Part shown: one piece after another, positions 11,269-27,500 of the stretch
Layout: every line of letters starts with the position of its first letter
How positions within the stretch are numbered: position 1 is the first letter of the stretch
Origin: Buddleja alternifolia
Taxonomy: Eukaryota; Streptophyta; Magnoliopsida; Lamiales; Scrophulariaceae
Direction: 5' to 3'
Length of the DNA: 64,000 nt
NCBI GenBank assembly: GCA_019426215.1
Contig: CM033400.1
Coordinates: forward strand, 20,630,568-20,694,567
Position numbers and translations under genes: made by a program
Notes under the pieces: model-generated
The model's input: only the letters and a program-made list of their open reading frames with translations
The model's database searches: none
Told to the model about the DNA's origin: nothing

Positions 11269-12923
11269 TGACACGCTAAAAGCTAACGTGCTATGATAGC
11301 AAGTGCACTAGACGTATGTAGTAATAAGTGGACAAAAAGTCCGGGTTGTCGAACCACAAGGACTTGAATTCTAGTTAATGATTTTCGATAAAAGATAAGA
11401 CAATTTAAAGTAAAGTGCAAGAAAAAGATTAAACAAACGAAGAACCAAAGAGAAACGTACTATAGATTTAATCTCACGTATGATAAAATGACTAAGGCAC
11501 ATGCTACAACCGAATCTACTCGTCAATATATATGAGCTACTCTTCGAATTATTAGACTCCTATTGCTTTGGTGGAAACTCCTAAATTAACTATTACCCGA
11601 TGTCTTGGCACATAATAATCCTATGATTAATTGACGGTTCTCTAAATATGTCTATCCGAGAATCTAATCAAAAATCACGCATTAACGTTCTAGAGCTTCC
11701 CCGAACGAATCCGGCTAACAACACCCGGGAATCTTTACCTATTTCTAGGCAATCCCTCATTTGTTTCGGATGATGTGTTAATTCTCTTGCACCCTAATCT
11801 ATTTTCTCTCGAACAACTAGATTAGGCAAGATAGCAAGCATATGGTGATCAAACACATGATTGGAATAAAAGCATAGAATTAACACACAAAGCAATAGGA
11901 GAATTAATACAAAGAGCAACTTCACATATATTGATTCATAAATTTGGCCTTCACATGGCCTTAGTTCTACAAGATTAACCCATATTCAATAGCTCAAGAA
12001 AGTCTAAAACAATCATATACATAGTTATTAACAAAAACATGTAAATGAAATGCAAAAGAAACTCCCTAAGTCTTGAATGATGATGAATCCTTGCTTGTAG
12101 CTTCAATCTCTAGCTCAATCCCCCTTCTTTGCAATCTTCAAATGATGAAGAATGGTGATGAATGATGATGGGTGAAGAGTGAATGATGGCTTTTCTCCTC
12201 CTCCAAAGTGATCGGTCCAAGTGTGAAGAAGAAGATGCCCCCTTTTGGACAAGAAATGATGGGCTCCCTCATGTGTGTCTCCTCCTCCTCCTCACATGTG
12301 CTGACCTCTTCCTTTTAAATATTCCATCCCACCCTCAAATAATGAACTTTTGGCTTAAAGGAATCAAAACCCGGGTGTGGTCACGCCTAGGCGCGGGAAT
12401 TATGGCGCTCGGGCGCCGTCAGCAGAATGTTGGGAGTATTTGCCTCTGTCTGGCGCAGTAATTGTATTTCCTTCATAACTCTCTCCAAAAAACTCCGATT
12501 TGGATGATTCAAGTCCTCATTTGAAGCTAATACATAGTTCTACAACTTTGTAGAAGGAAACTTCATCCAATTCGGTCTCTAAAAATAATAAAATATCGCT
12601 CGAACGTGGAAACTGGTGCAGATACGGCGCCCAGGCGTGGACAGAACGGCGCCTAGGCGCGGAAAGCAGAATGTTGACGTTATTTGCATCTTTTCCGGCG
12701 CCTAGGCGTGGTAATACTGGCGCCTGGGCGTGGACAACAGAAGCAAATTGGCCTGAACTTGTTTTATACGTCGTTTTTCATCCCGTTCTTCAATTGTATC
12801 CATTTAAGACCTGAAATCACTTAATGCACGAATTAAACGCACATGTAGCAAGAATTAAGCGATAAATGAACCTAAAACATAAACGCAAAGGGGCTTAAAA
12901 ACACGTAAAAATGCCTCTTATCA
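11269..12923 (-). repeat. 5' LTR of Tat1
   Basis: Minus-strand LTR, 1655 bp, starting TGATAAGAGGC and ending GTGTCA. The first 200-560 bp carry repeated GC-rich near-palindromes such as GGCGCCTAGGCGCGG and GGCGCCCAGGCGTGG (about 12380-12735). After them lies a TATA-like ATATTTAAAAGG (about 12315-12326). That places the palindromes in U3, upstream of the probable promoter. The same arrangement is seen in Tat2. Confidence 0.85.
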
Positions 12924-13070
12924 GGGTCCAAGACGGGTACTCATTAGACCCGGCCCCATTGCCATTCTTATTTATATTTCCTTGTTGGATACTTATGGAA
13001 ACGTTTAATACACTAATAGTCTATCGACATGAGCTGATAAGTAAGTTGATTTAGGTAGGAGGATTTAACC

Positions 13071-13420
13071 GCGAGAATTACAATTTTGGTTCGTCAATAT
13101 TATCACTAAAATAATTTTGATCCCCAATTTATTGGATTCAGAAAAAATAATTCTTAATGTTCCAATTTTAAACAGATTTGATCCCTCCCGATAACTTACA
13201 AAAATTTTGAGAAAAATTAGGTTGGATTACAATTTGTGATTTTGAGAAAAACTTATTGAGACAGGTTTTTTGTTGATATTTGGACGGAAAGTTAACTTCA
13301 AAGACTGAGTTTGTTTAAAATTGGAATATTTAGTATTAAATTTGTTGGGTCTGATAAATTGGGGATCAAAATTATTTTAGTGGTGAAGTCCAGGGACTGA
13401 AAGTGCAATTCTTCTGATTA
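13071..13420. mobile_element. MITE with long inverted-repeat arms, downstream of FNR
   Basis: About 350 bp. Left and right arms (roughly 110-120 bp) are reverse complements with mismatches; both contain ACTAAAATAATTTTGATCCC and TTCCAATTTTAAACA. The ends (GAGAATTACA and TGCAATTCTTC) are imperfect inverted repeats. It lies about 280 bp beyond the reductase stop codon. Superfamily not determined. Confidence 0.75.
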
Positions 13421-13702
13421 AATCTATTGGATCATCTTACTAATGAGATATCTACAATCTAGATGTGTATTGGATGCAAATGAAGAAAAAAGTCTAAGTG
13501 ACAACATAAATTATGATTTTACATTAACTTTGTTTGAACCATGCCCTAAAAAAATTTAACATCAAGAAGGGCAATAGCAAGACAAGTTTTTGGTCATGAA
13601 AAAGAAAAATTTAATAAAATTATTACAGAGGTAAGTCATTCATCTACATAAATGTAGATAAAATCAACTGGCTTGCTGATATTTGTACAAGAAAACCAAG
13701 AA

Positions 13703-17765
<4,063 letters not shown>

Positions 17766-18540
17766 GGATGTAATAAGGTGAGAAAATTAAGAAGAATAAG
17801 GAGAAATAGATGAACTGATACGATAATAATAAGTAGTAATTGGTGGAGAAATGTAAAGAAGATTCTGGATTGGGTGGAGGAGATTGGAAGGCCAATGCAG
17901 TGGCACTTGTGAGGATAAGAAAATGTGAAGAAAAATAAATGTATGGCTCAAATTTCAGGCTGAGGGCCTCTCTGCAAATACTTGTAGTTAGACCGTGATC
18001 AGATGATATTTGATTCACCCGCGTAACACCAAACAAAAGATCCTTTGTCTGAATACTGAATCTCCTACTTAGGAGTAAAATTAAATTAAATTGAGACCCG
18101 TGCAGCATGAGCTTTAATAAATCCATAGTTATATTTATATATATACTATATATTTTTTGGTAAGTAATATTTATATCTATATTTTGAAAGTATAGGAGCT
18201 CAAATGAATGATTAATTTTTTATAGTGCTTACTATAACATTATTAAATAACCAAAAACAGGGCATAATTGGACTTTCAGTTTTTTTAAATGATACATTTG
18301 ATTAAAACACCAAAGCAAAATTTGCTGCTTATAACACCAAAAGCTTTTGTGATATCAAACTGTTGTTAAAACAACACGATGTGTCTTCTTCCTGTCATAA
18401 TTGTTGGCCTTTAAATTGTAATAAACTATTTCATTCTTGCAAGATTAGACTTTGAAAGTATTCCATTCATAGATTATTGGAATTGCTTTGCAGAGGATTT
18501 CGCGCCAATAGTAGCTGCCTAAAGTTGATCTTCACAACAT
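17766..18540. other. upstream region of FNR
   Basis: About 775 bp between the reductase start codon and the minisatellite. It should contain the 5' untranslated region and promoter of the gene, but I could not fix a TATA box or transcription start. AT-rich runs occur near 18130-18170. No other gene supported. Confidence 0.4.
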
Positions 18541-19312
18541 GATGCCGTTTTCACGGCACAATGTTGTCTTCACAACAGGACCCGTTACAATGTCGTCTTC
18601 ACGACCAAGTGATATTTTACAGTGGGACATTGTTTTCAATGCACAATCTTGTTATACATGACCCGTTTCAATGCCGTCTTCACGGCCTCAAGACTTCTAC
18701 AGCGGGAAGCCACTTTGTTGACACTGTGCTGTTATACACAACCCGTTTCAACACCGTCTTCACGAGCTCAAGACTTCTAAAACGGGACGCAATTGTTGGC
18801 CCTGTGTTGTTATACACGACGCGTTTTAATGCCGTCTTCAAGACTTCTACAACTGGACACGACTCTGTTGGCACTGTATTGTTATACATGACCTGTTTCA
18901 ATGTCGTCTTCACGACCTCAAGACTTCTACAATAGAGTGCTAATATGTTGGAACTGTATTGTTATACACGACCTGTTTCAATGTCGTCTTCATGGCCTCA
19001 AGACTTCTACAAGTGGATGCCACTCTATTGGCATTGTATTGTTATACATGACCTGTTTCGATGCAGTCTTCATGGCCTCAAGACTTCTACAACAGGACGC
19101 CACTTTGTTGTCACTGTGTTGTTATACATGACTCATTTCAAAACCGCCTTCATGGCCTCAAGACTTCTACAATGAGACGCCACTCTTCTGGCATTTCTGT
19201 GTTGTTATATATGACCCGTTTCAATGCCCTCTTAACGAACTCAAGACTTCTAAAAGTGGACGCCATTCTGCTAGCATTGTGCTGTTATACACGACCCATT
19301 TCTGTTGTAAAT
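18541..19312. repeat. minisatellite, about 80-bp unit, 9-10 copies
   Basis: Head-to-tail units built around GTTATACA(C/T)GACC(C/T)GTTTCAATGCCGTCTTCACGGCCTCAAGACTTCTACA, with unit starts near 18651, 18731, 18809, 18881, 18961, 19041, 19121, 19204 and 19284 (spacing 72-83, mostly 80). Units differ by several percent. ORFs across it are by-products of the period and are not genes. The array is cut at 19312 by element B, and a diverged unit reappears at 53830-53945. Confidence 0.9.
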
Positions 19313-20969
19313 CTTGGTTCATGCACAACAAATTTGAAAAACATATCCGGATTCACAAAAGGATCACTTTTGGATTTTAATGATTTTATAAAATAAAAGG
19401 ATGGAATCGACAAAGAACTTGATCTACGCGATAGCAGCAATACCGGATTCCTCCTGCCTTTAGATATCATGCCGAAAAAAGCTTAAAGCAAAAATCCTCC
19501 TATTCTGGTTCTATTGAAGCCGACGACTAAGGAGAGAGGGAGAGAGAGTGTCTTAATTAGAGAGAGGGTCTTAGGTTTTTCTTTGCTGTCAAGTTATTAT
19601 GAGGGTCTTAGGTTTATCCAACTAGGTCATGTGTATTTAAATAGGATGATGGACTTGAAATTAATTAATTTCTTGAGCCCATCTACCCTTTTTCACACAC
19701 CTACTTCAATACTAGGTGGCCTAAGTTGACTTTCAACTTAGTCCACTTATTAATTAAGTCCAATATATTTTGATCAAATTAATATATGATATTAATTAAT
19801 AATCAACTAAATTAATCGATCCAATAATTAATGTAGGATATGATGAATATAATAAATTAATCCAATAATTTATTATTAATTTATTTTAATTAATCTAATT
19901 AATTAAATAAATAAATTTGTCCATAAAATGTCAAATTACCTAATTTATGTTATTTGACAACGAAAGATTTTCTTTGCTTAATTCCTTGAAAGCGCGACTC
20001 TCTAGGTTTGTCTCAATTGGCATTGGAAGGAAACCAATAATGTGAGTGTTACCTAGCCAGTCACGTGAATTCACATCGAAACCCAATTGAAATCAAAAGA
20101 ATTAGGTCTATATGAACCTTTTGGTCATAGACATCATGTAAGTATAAGCCCTTCACTGTAACATCCCAATAGAGCAAGAGTCATGGTTTGTGTCAAACTC
20201 ACAGGACTCGATGATGTGCTTAATAAATCGTAGTAATATGAAATTACCAAACTACCCTTTGTGTTCCACACAAGTTAGTTTTCCTACTTTAGCCAGAGAC
20301 TTATAATTTTATTTACCTATGATTGCACAGGACGTTAACTTGTTTACTACTCGAGGCAGTGAATTCCGTTTTGGCAATCACCAAAAATTTCTACTTGCTC
20401 ACCTGAACCGCACTTCGAGGTTGATCCCACTACGGGTGAATTGGATTACCTACTCTAATAACTCGTTCAGTTTCACAAGTACAATCTTCATGAATTCTTA
20501 GGTCTAAAGCTCACGCACACTATTGTGACCTGTAATCCAATCATTGACAGTCACCCAGTAAATACGCATGTGATTGAATTACGACGAGCCGTGTTCGAAT
20601 ATATCAATTCCATTGATATATTTATGGTACAAGCTCCCAGTATTCCATAGTGTCCGACTGACACTCTTTGTCAATGTTTGCGTCATACAAGGCTGGTCAT
20701 AATGTCCAATTAAGACTCTTCGACTTTTGAACTCTTTTTAAGTAATCAAGGAGCCGATACTTCCAGTGTCGATCTCCTCAATCCATGAGGAGTGGAAGCT
20801 CCCTCTTGATCACTCGGCACTTGTATGTTCAATACTTTATTAATACCATTAAGATTGATATGAACAAAATCAAATGTCTTTTATTAATGAAAGATAGTTT
20901 GTACAACATAAAGCTAAAAAGGCCTAAACAATCTAATTCCTCATTGGCATAGAGGGCATAATCCTAATA
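19313..20969 (-). repeat. 3' LTR of copia element B
   Basis: Minus-strand LTR of 1657 bp. It starts TATTAGGATTATG after the purine tract GTGGGAGAT and ends TTTACAACA. The first dinucleotide is TA instead of the usual TG, a decay change. It sits directly inside the minisatellite, after ATTTC (19308-19312). LTR sequence is related to A and C1 near the start only. Confidence 0.82.
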
Positions 20970-22609
20970 ATCTCCCACTTGAACTCAATGCCAATCGCTA
21001 TGGTATCTAATACCCATATTTTCTAGATGTCGCTCTAGCACCGCCTGTGATAGTGTCTTGGTCAGTGGGTCAGTAATGTTATTTGCTGAATCTATTCTCT
21101 GCACGGCGATGTTGCTTCTTCCAACAATCTCTCTAATGATGTGATATCTTCTCTCAATGTGTTTGGATTTGTTATGAGACCTGGGTTTCTTAGCTTGCGC
21201 GATGGCTCTATTGTTGACACTTAAGAGTGGCAATGGGAGCTCCATGCTAGGAACCACTTGAAGTTCCGCCACGAACTTCTTTATCCAAACAACCTTTTTG
21301 GCAGCCTCTGAGGCAGTCACGTATTCAGCTTTAGTGGTGGAGTCAACAGTAGTGCTTTGCTTAGAACTTTTCCAAGTTACAGCTCCACCATTCAAAGTGA
21401 ATACAAACCCTGAGATGGATTTGAGATCATCGACGTCTGACTGAAAATCAGAGTTTGTGTAACCTTCCACCTTAAATTTCCCATCTTCATATGCCAAACA
21501 CATATCCTTAGTTTTTCTCAAGTGTATTTATAGTGATCCAATGTTTTCTCTTGGGTTAGATTGAAACCTACTTACCACGCTCACAGCGTAGCCAATGTTT
21601 GATCTTGTGCATAACATAGCATACACGAGACGCCCTACATCAAATGCATAGGGGACTCCATTCATTCTTTTTCGATCATCCTCATATTGAGGACTCACCG
21701 ATTCTGAGAGATGAAGTCCATGACTCACGGGCAACAGGCCTCTTTTAGAATTTTCCATTCCGAATCTTTTCAGAACCTTTTCTAAGTAGAGGGCTTGGGT
21801 AGGGCTGAAAGACGAACCAAACTACTCGATACTCGACTCGAGCTCGATCGCTAAAAGCTCGTTTGAGCTCGGTTCGTTAACATATCAAACCAAGCTTAAA
21901 CAACATTTTGTGTTTAATAAATTTTAAAGCTCGGCTCGAGCTCAATTCAATTAGTTAAAAATTATAAAAACATGTACAAAACAATCAAACTACTCGATCT
22001 CGACTCGTGTTTGGCTTGGTTAAAGCTCGTTTGAGCTTGGCTCAATTAATAATCAAACAAGCTCAAACACAAAAATTGAAGTTCAATTGTATTTCAAATA
22101 AGCTTGAACAACATCTTGTTCGGCTCGACTCGACTCGTTTACACCCCTAAGCTTGGAAGAGCCCCATTTTTCTATTCGCTCTATCCTTGTAGATGCGAAT
22201 TCCAAGGATGTAGGTGGCCTCTCCTAAGTCTTTCATAGAGAACGTGCTTGAGAGCCATACTTTGACCGAAGTCAATAGGCCTATATCATTTCCTATCAGT
22301 AGAACGTCGTCTACATATAAGACTAGAAATGATATTTTACTCCCACTGGTTTTCTTGTAAACGTATAGTTCATCTTTGTTCTTGATGAAGACATAGTTCC
22401 TAACCACTTCATCAAAACGGAGATTCTAGCTGTGCGACGCTTGTTTGAGTCCATAAATGGATCTATTCAACTTACACACCTTATGAGAATCTTTGTTGGA
22501 TATGAAACCTTTGGGTTGCTCCATATAGATGTCTTCCTCGAGGAATCCATTTAGGAATGTGGTCTTCACATCCATTTGCCAAATTTCATAATCTTGGTGT
22601 ATGGCTATT
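20970..22609 (-). pseudogene. copia element B: RNase H and reverse transcriptase (first fragment)
   Basis: Minus-strand. RNase H at 20985-21521 has GYTNSDFQSDVDDLKS, KSSKQSTTVDSTTKAEY and SHNKSKHIERRYHIIRE. The thumb/connection is at 21528-21758. RT with an intact catalytic YVDD box is at 22147-22407, and the N-terminal RT continues to 22609. Frameshifts separate the blocks, and a 350-bp MITE (21800-22149) splits the RT. The reading is interrupted at 22609 by the SIRE element and resumes at 36775. Confidence 0.87.
21800..22149. mobile_element. hAT-like MITE inside element B
   Basis: 350 bp. The right end read inwards, TAGGGGTGTAAACGA, and the left end, TAGGGCTGAAAGACGA, are near-identical inverted termini. 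The TAGGGGTGTAAACGAGC type is common in plant hAT-derived MITEs. The flanks GGCTTGGG and AGCTTGGA form a degraded 8-bp duplication (six of eight identical). The inside is rich in GCTCGAGC/TTGAGCTCG words. Confidence 0.75.
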
Positions 22610-24289
22610 TGTTGGTCCCAAGTGGTATATGTTAAGGGTCTAGAGGGGGGGGGGGGTTGAATAGACCCTGAAGTCTTTTTGGGTTTCTAAAAATTCGTAT
22701 TACTTTGAAGTATTTGAACGCTCAGAAAGCTTTGAGCGCTGGGTGCGGCGCTTGAGAGATAATGACTTAAGCGCTAGTTTCAGGCGCTTGGGAAAAGTTA
22801 ACTTAGACTTGGTGATTTCAACGCTTACCAAAGTAGGGCAGAGTTTAGTCACTAAATCAGGGTTAGCACAGCGGAAGTATTTTATAGCTTAGCGTTCGAT
22901 TTGTTAATCAAAAGTAGTCGCTTAGTTGTTTTAAAACTTTATCAAAGTATATGCAATATGAATAGTAAAGCAATAAAACAGTAAATAGTTAAAGCAGTAA
23001 ATGACACAGGATATTTATAAGGTTCACTGGGTGATGTAATCCCAGCTACGTCGTTCTTCTCCTTTTATCAGGGAGGTTTTCCACTATGATGATTATCGAA
23101 GAGTCACACAGAGACTTCTACAAAATAGAGGGAGATTGGATATGATCTCGGAACTCCTTGGTCACACAGATTTCAGCTCCACTAAAGACCTTCTATCCCC
23201 TTGCTTCTTTCACTCAGAAATGGTGTAAGTTACGCTTCATCTCGGAACTCCTTAGTCACACAGATTTCAGCTCCAATAGAGATCTTCTTCCACAAGCTTC
23301 TTTTACACAAAAATATTGCTTGTAAGTCAACAAGTTTTCTCACTCAGATGAAAGGTGTTGATGGTTTTGGTCACGGGTTTGTTTGTTTTTGGAAAGTTCA
23401 AACAACTTGGAGATATCTCAATAGTAGTGTAGGTTCTTCTTAAAAAGAGGTTTGAAATATGGGTGACTGTCTAGGAATGTATTTGAGAATCTTAAAGGAT
23501 TTCGGCTCTGGAGTTTATAAGCTTTTTCTCTCAAATAAATTCAGCAAAGTTTTGGACCCCTTTCTTGTTTTTACGTCCAGATGTTTATCTATGTGTATTA
23601 CCTTTTATTACTTTTGCTGAAAAGGTTATTTATAGTTTGTTTTGAGATTTTGTCCGTTGGACACGGTTGGAATCTCGTTTCCCTAAACATTCCATGAGTT
23701 CTGACAATCCTAACTTTGGGTATATTTAATTGGTTAGGCATGGTTTTGGTTTCATAAATCTGACAGTCTTGGTCAAGGATATGGCTTGCCCATAATTTGT
23801 AGTGCTTATATTTTAATAGCACTTATCCAGCTTTTGATGCATCTTGTCTTATTTCCATTTGGGAATAATTTCTGTTGATTCATGCATCTTTGATAACTTG
23901 GATTTGAATCTTCAGGTTACGCTTGGAGAACTAGACGCTGGAGCCTTTGGAGCCTAAGGTCCATAACAAATCTTGAGTGCTGAGTTCGTAACCTGGGATA
24001 GTCTTTTAGCGTTTGACGGACGCTTGAGACTAATCTTTATCTTTACTGTTCCTTCAGACGCTTGATCTTCAACTTCATCACTTGGTAGACTCACACAGAA
24101 TTCTTCTAGTGATTTAGTATCACATTCTTAGTCTAAACTCTATAAAGATAAAAATACAAGCCTAGTATAAAAACACGAGCTTTCAGGCGCTTATACATTT
24201 GTTCTACGAAAGCTTTTATACTTTACATTTCTTGGGGTCTAACATGGAATCCTAATTGTCATCATCAAAACATTATGAAATTCCTAACA
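22610..24289 (-). repeat. 3' LTR of the SIRE-type element
   Basis: 1680 bp, TGTTAGG...CCAACA on the minus strand. It matches the 5' LTR closely but lacks 149 bp corresponding to 36286-36434. It contains many AGCGC/ACGCTT words and an 11-12 base G run near 22646. Confidence 0.95.
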
Positions 24290-24303
24290 ATTTCTCCCTT
24301 TTT
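24290..24303 (-). other. polypurine tract of the SIRE-type element
   Basis: Minus-strand AAAAAGGGAGAAAT immediately before the 3' LTR start TGTTAGG. Primes plus-strand DNA synthesis. Confidence 0.9.
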
Positions 24304-24508
24304 GATGATGGCAATACTTACTCTTTTATAGTTCAAGAGTTAGACGGCCAAAAATAATGGTTAGCGTTGGTTAGTAAGTTAGTTAAAGTTAGTTGAGCTT
24401 CAACAAGGTGTTTCAGCTGAAAAAATGCATTATATATATCATTGAAGGTACAGGCATTTTTACAACTAAAATAAGGAAGAGATGAAAGCAAGAAAAGTAG
24501 AAGTACAA

Positions 24509-27500
24509 TCAAGATCGTGACTTGATCTTGTATCTCTTGGTCATTTCTGCGCGGATTGCCTCAGTTATTTGATCTTCTAATGTCATCATCACATCATGAT
24601 CTTTATTGATTATATACTTGTTTTCATCTACTTGCTTTTGTTTGAAAGCGACGTAATGCTTATCCCCTTCATCTGGGTCAATACCCATATACCTTAAGCA
24701 GATTCTGAAGGTTCGATTTAGATCAGACATTTTCCTTTCCGCAACTACTTTTTCTGGATTGGTAGGTTCTGGAATGGACGCTCTGGAAAGAGGGATGTCA
24801 AACTGCTCAAGCAGTGCTCTGGAAGGTACTGGAAGATCTGGATAGAGCGCTCTTGGGGTTTCTCTTTTACTGGGCGCTCCAGTAGGGGCAAAAGTGGTTA
24901 CCCAAGATGGATAGGGATCTTGCTCTTTATTTTGTATAGGAGGAGGAGTGGGAGTATGTTGACGCTTGGGCGGCGGAGGAGGATCTTAAGCGCTTGATGT
25001 TGAAGTTTTCCTCTTCTCCCCTTTCTTCTTCTCTTCTCCCTTATTGCCATCATCAGTCGGCATAAAATGCTGAGTAAGGAGACTGATTTGAGTAGCAATC
25101 TGAGCGACAGAGGCCTCAAGAGTGTTAAGACGCTGATCGAAATGTTCTTTCATGACCAGGAGGTGGGCTTGAGTAGCGTCTGTCAGAGAGGTCTCTAGAG
25201 TAATGAAGTGGTTGATAATGTCTTCTTTCAAGCCAGATGACTCGCCTGAGTAGCGTCAGCCATTTGCTGAAATTTCTTAAGGCCTTCAGTCATGGTCGCT
25301 TGAGCAGAAGAAACCGCAGGATTAACGGGAAGCTTGAAGCGAGACGTGTGTTTGAGTGATTCCATTGGGACTTGATAAGCAGGGTCAAACACGGTCCCTT
25401 GAAGCTCCGGGTCAATAATAGACTTTGTGGAAGCAGTAGAGTCAGAAGCAGATGGACTGTCAACAGGAATAGGCGCTTGAGGTTGATCTGTGGAGTCCTC
25501 AGCAATAATGGGCGCTGGCGAGATATGCAACCTTTCAACAGGCGCTTCGGCAATGGGTGACGCTGGCAGTGCATCTATCCTTTCAATTGGCGCTTCAACA
25601 ATGACTGATTCGATACGGCTAAAATCCGTAAAGTTGAAGTTCATGCTGGCAAATGGCTCATCTGCATATGGATATGTAGCACTCTGTAGAAGTTCATTCA
25701 AGTGTAGAGTAGGAAGGTAAGTACTTTGAATGAAGGTGCGAAGTGGACTATCCATGGCCCTAATGTACATTGGCCCAAGGATATCCAGTACGTGATTGGG
25801 AAAGATTCTAGAAGGCGCTCGGCTGATGGAAAAGATAGCATCGGAGCAGTAATGTTGAGAAAAGCCAATCAGCCTGTCCGTTGGAAGAGCGTTGAGTTTC
25901 TGAGATTCAGGATCATAACTTGTGTAGTATTCTTCCAAATAGGGGTAGACAGCTTGAGCAAGCGCTTGGTTTCTTTCCAGTGAAGAGGGAAGGAGTGGAT
26001 AGCCGGTGAAGGAGTTTATCCGGGATCCATTCCATGAGCACAGGTTGGCTGTGAAGACTCTGTCAAAGTGAGCGAGGGGAGTCATGAGCTTGATCATCAG
26101 TCGAAAGTTGTCGTCACAGTCACTTGAAGTGAAATTCAGGCAAGATGGTGAAGAACTGTCGCTGGAAGACGCTTGAGTGTCAAATCGTAGAGGAGTGTTT
26201 GCAAATATGTGCAACGCTACGCGTAAGGACTGCTCAGTCTGTTGACGAATCAGAGGCAGCCTCAATACGGACCCAATTCTCCTTTGACGCTTCTGTAAGC
26301 AATATTGAGCAAATTTTCGCTTCTTATCATGTATACAGGCGCTGAAGAGATGAGGATCACTGACCAACTCTTCGAATTTGTATTTGCTCCCAACATACGC
26401 TTCAGCCCAATTCACTTCAGTCATGCAGTACTCAGTCCCTGCATTAAGGATAGCTTGAAATCCTTGCTGGTGAATATCTCGGATTGCCTCAAAGCGATGC
26501 TTGTCTGGTTCATAATTAGCGTTCCAAACGCTATCAAAATAAGCATCAGCTTCTGTCTGAATCATATCAAAGATAGTCGCTGGACGGTCTCCGACATGTA
26601 CACCTTTATTCGTCCATAAACGGAGCGGATTAGCTGAAAACATATTTGCAGGACTGTTGACGAGAGTTGAGGAGTGAGAGTAGCCTTCTCTGTTTAAGAG
26701 CTTCTCAGTGGGATTGATGAGTCCATAAGCACGGTCATAGATTCGTATGTTGAAATCTCTAAGAGCAAGACCAGTTGGTTTGCTGTGCCCGGACTCTCGA
26801 TAATAGGCCAAATCAACATCTGCTCTTGGGGTCTTTCTTTCTTGAACCTGTCGCGGGGACGCTGAGGTGAGCAAGGTATCTCGGACAGTGAGATCAAACT
26901 TAATAAGTTTGACGATATCATTCTCCGCATTTATAAGACTGTCTTCATTATATCCGGTAGGAAAGAAGTCTTCTTCAGGCGCTGGGGGTAGATAGTCAAC
27001 TGAGTGATCAATTGTCTTTAGAGGATCCAGCTGAAAGAAGTTTCGGTGAATGATAATTTCATCAGCGTCACTCTGATCGTCTGAGCGTGCCTCAGTTGTA
27101 GATGGGAGAGTGAGTAGTAGTGGAACCTCTGGAACATCAGGTTCATCAAGCTCTAAGCCTGCAAATTCTGTGGCGGCTGCATGAGCGATGGCGACGACAT
27201 CTGTCATATCGACATCCAGATGAACATCACTGGGCGCTTGAACAGCGGCTAGAGGAAGAGCTGTATAACAGATATCCTCTATAAGGGGAGGATCTTCTAC
27301 ATAAGTAGGTAAGAAACTGCTGTGGGAAGAAATAAACTTACCCTGAGAGCTAGTCTCAACAGCAATAGTAGCTTGAGCGCTTGGCTCAGTAGTCTCAGGC
27401 TCTGGAGGAGTAACATCAACTTGACGCTTGCGTAGTCCTCTGCGTTTCTTGAAGATACGCTTCACGTTCACCCCTTCAGCCGGTGGCGCTTGAGTGGGTG

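Larger units (their letters stand above)
8396..12923 (-). mobile_element. Tat1: non-autonomous Ty3/gypsy (Tat-like) LTR element
   Basis: On the minus strand the order is 5' LTR (11269-12923), primer site complementary to tRNA-Asp, one ORF (10061-11020), about 1.6 kb of non-coding sequence with conserved hairpins, then a purine tract (AGTGTGGGGGT, 8396-8406). The 3' LTR expected next is missing: GC-rich flank sequence follows directly. No protease, reverse transcriptase, RNase H or integrase can be found, so the element would need proteins from elsewhere. The tRNA-Asp site and the hairpin after the ORF are typical of plant Tat and Athila lineages. A second copy, Tat2, is at 37349-40272. Confidence 0.8.
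8230..12983. mobile_element. composite insertion between two copies of GTTGGATAC
   Basis: The word GTTGGATAC occurs at 8221-8229 and again at 12984-12992, on either side of this segment. The outer parts (8230-8395 and 12924-12983) are not part of the Tat element. They carry GC-rich words such as GGGGCGGGTCCGGGG and GACCCGGCCCCATTGCCATTCT, which resemble ends of hAT-like non-autonomous elements. I infer an older non-autonomous DNA element into which Tat1 jumped. A 9-bp duplication would fit a Mutator-type insertion better than hAT (8 bp), and the right flank does not clearly continue element A, so this is tentative. Confidence 0.35.

Noticed and set aside
18541..19312. Possible CRISPR-like array
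   Set aside because: Units are contiguous 80-bp tandem repeats without unique spacers, in a plant nuclear sequence.
18561..19396. Overlapping plus-strand ORFs in the minisatellite (MSSSRPQDFYN... type)
   Set aside because: The roughly 80-bp period makes the same peptide appear in successive frames; these are by-products of the repeat, not genes.
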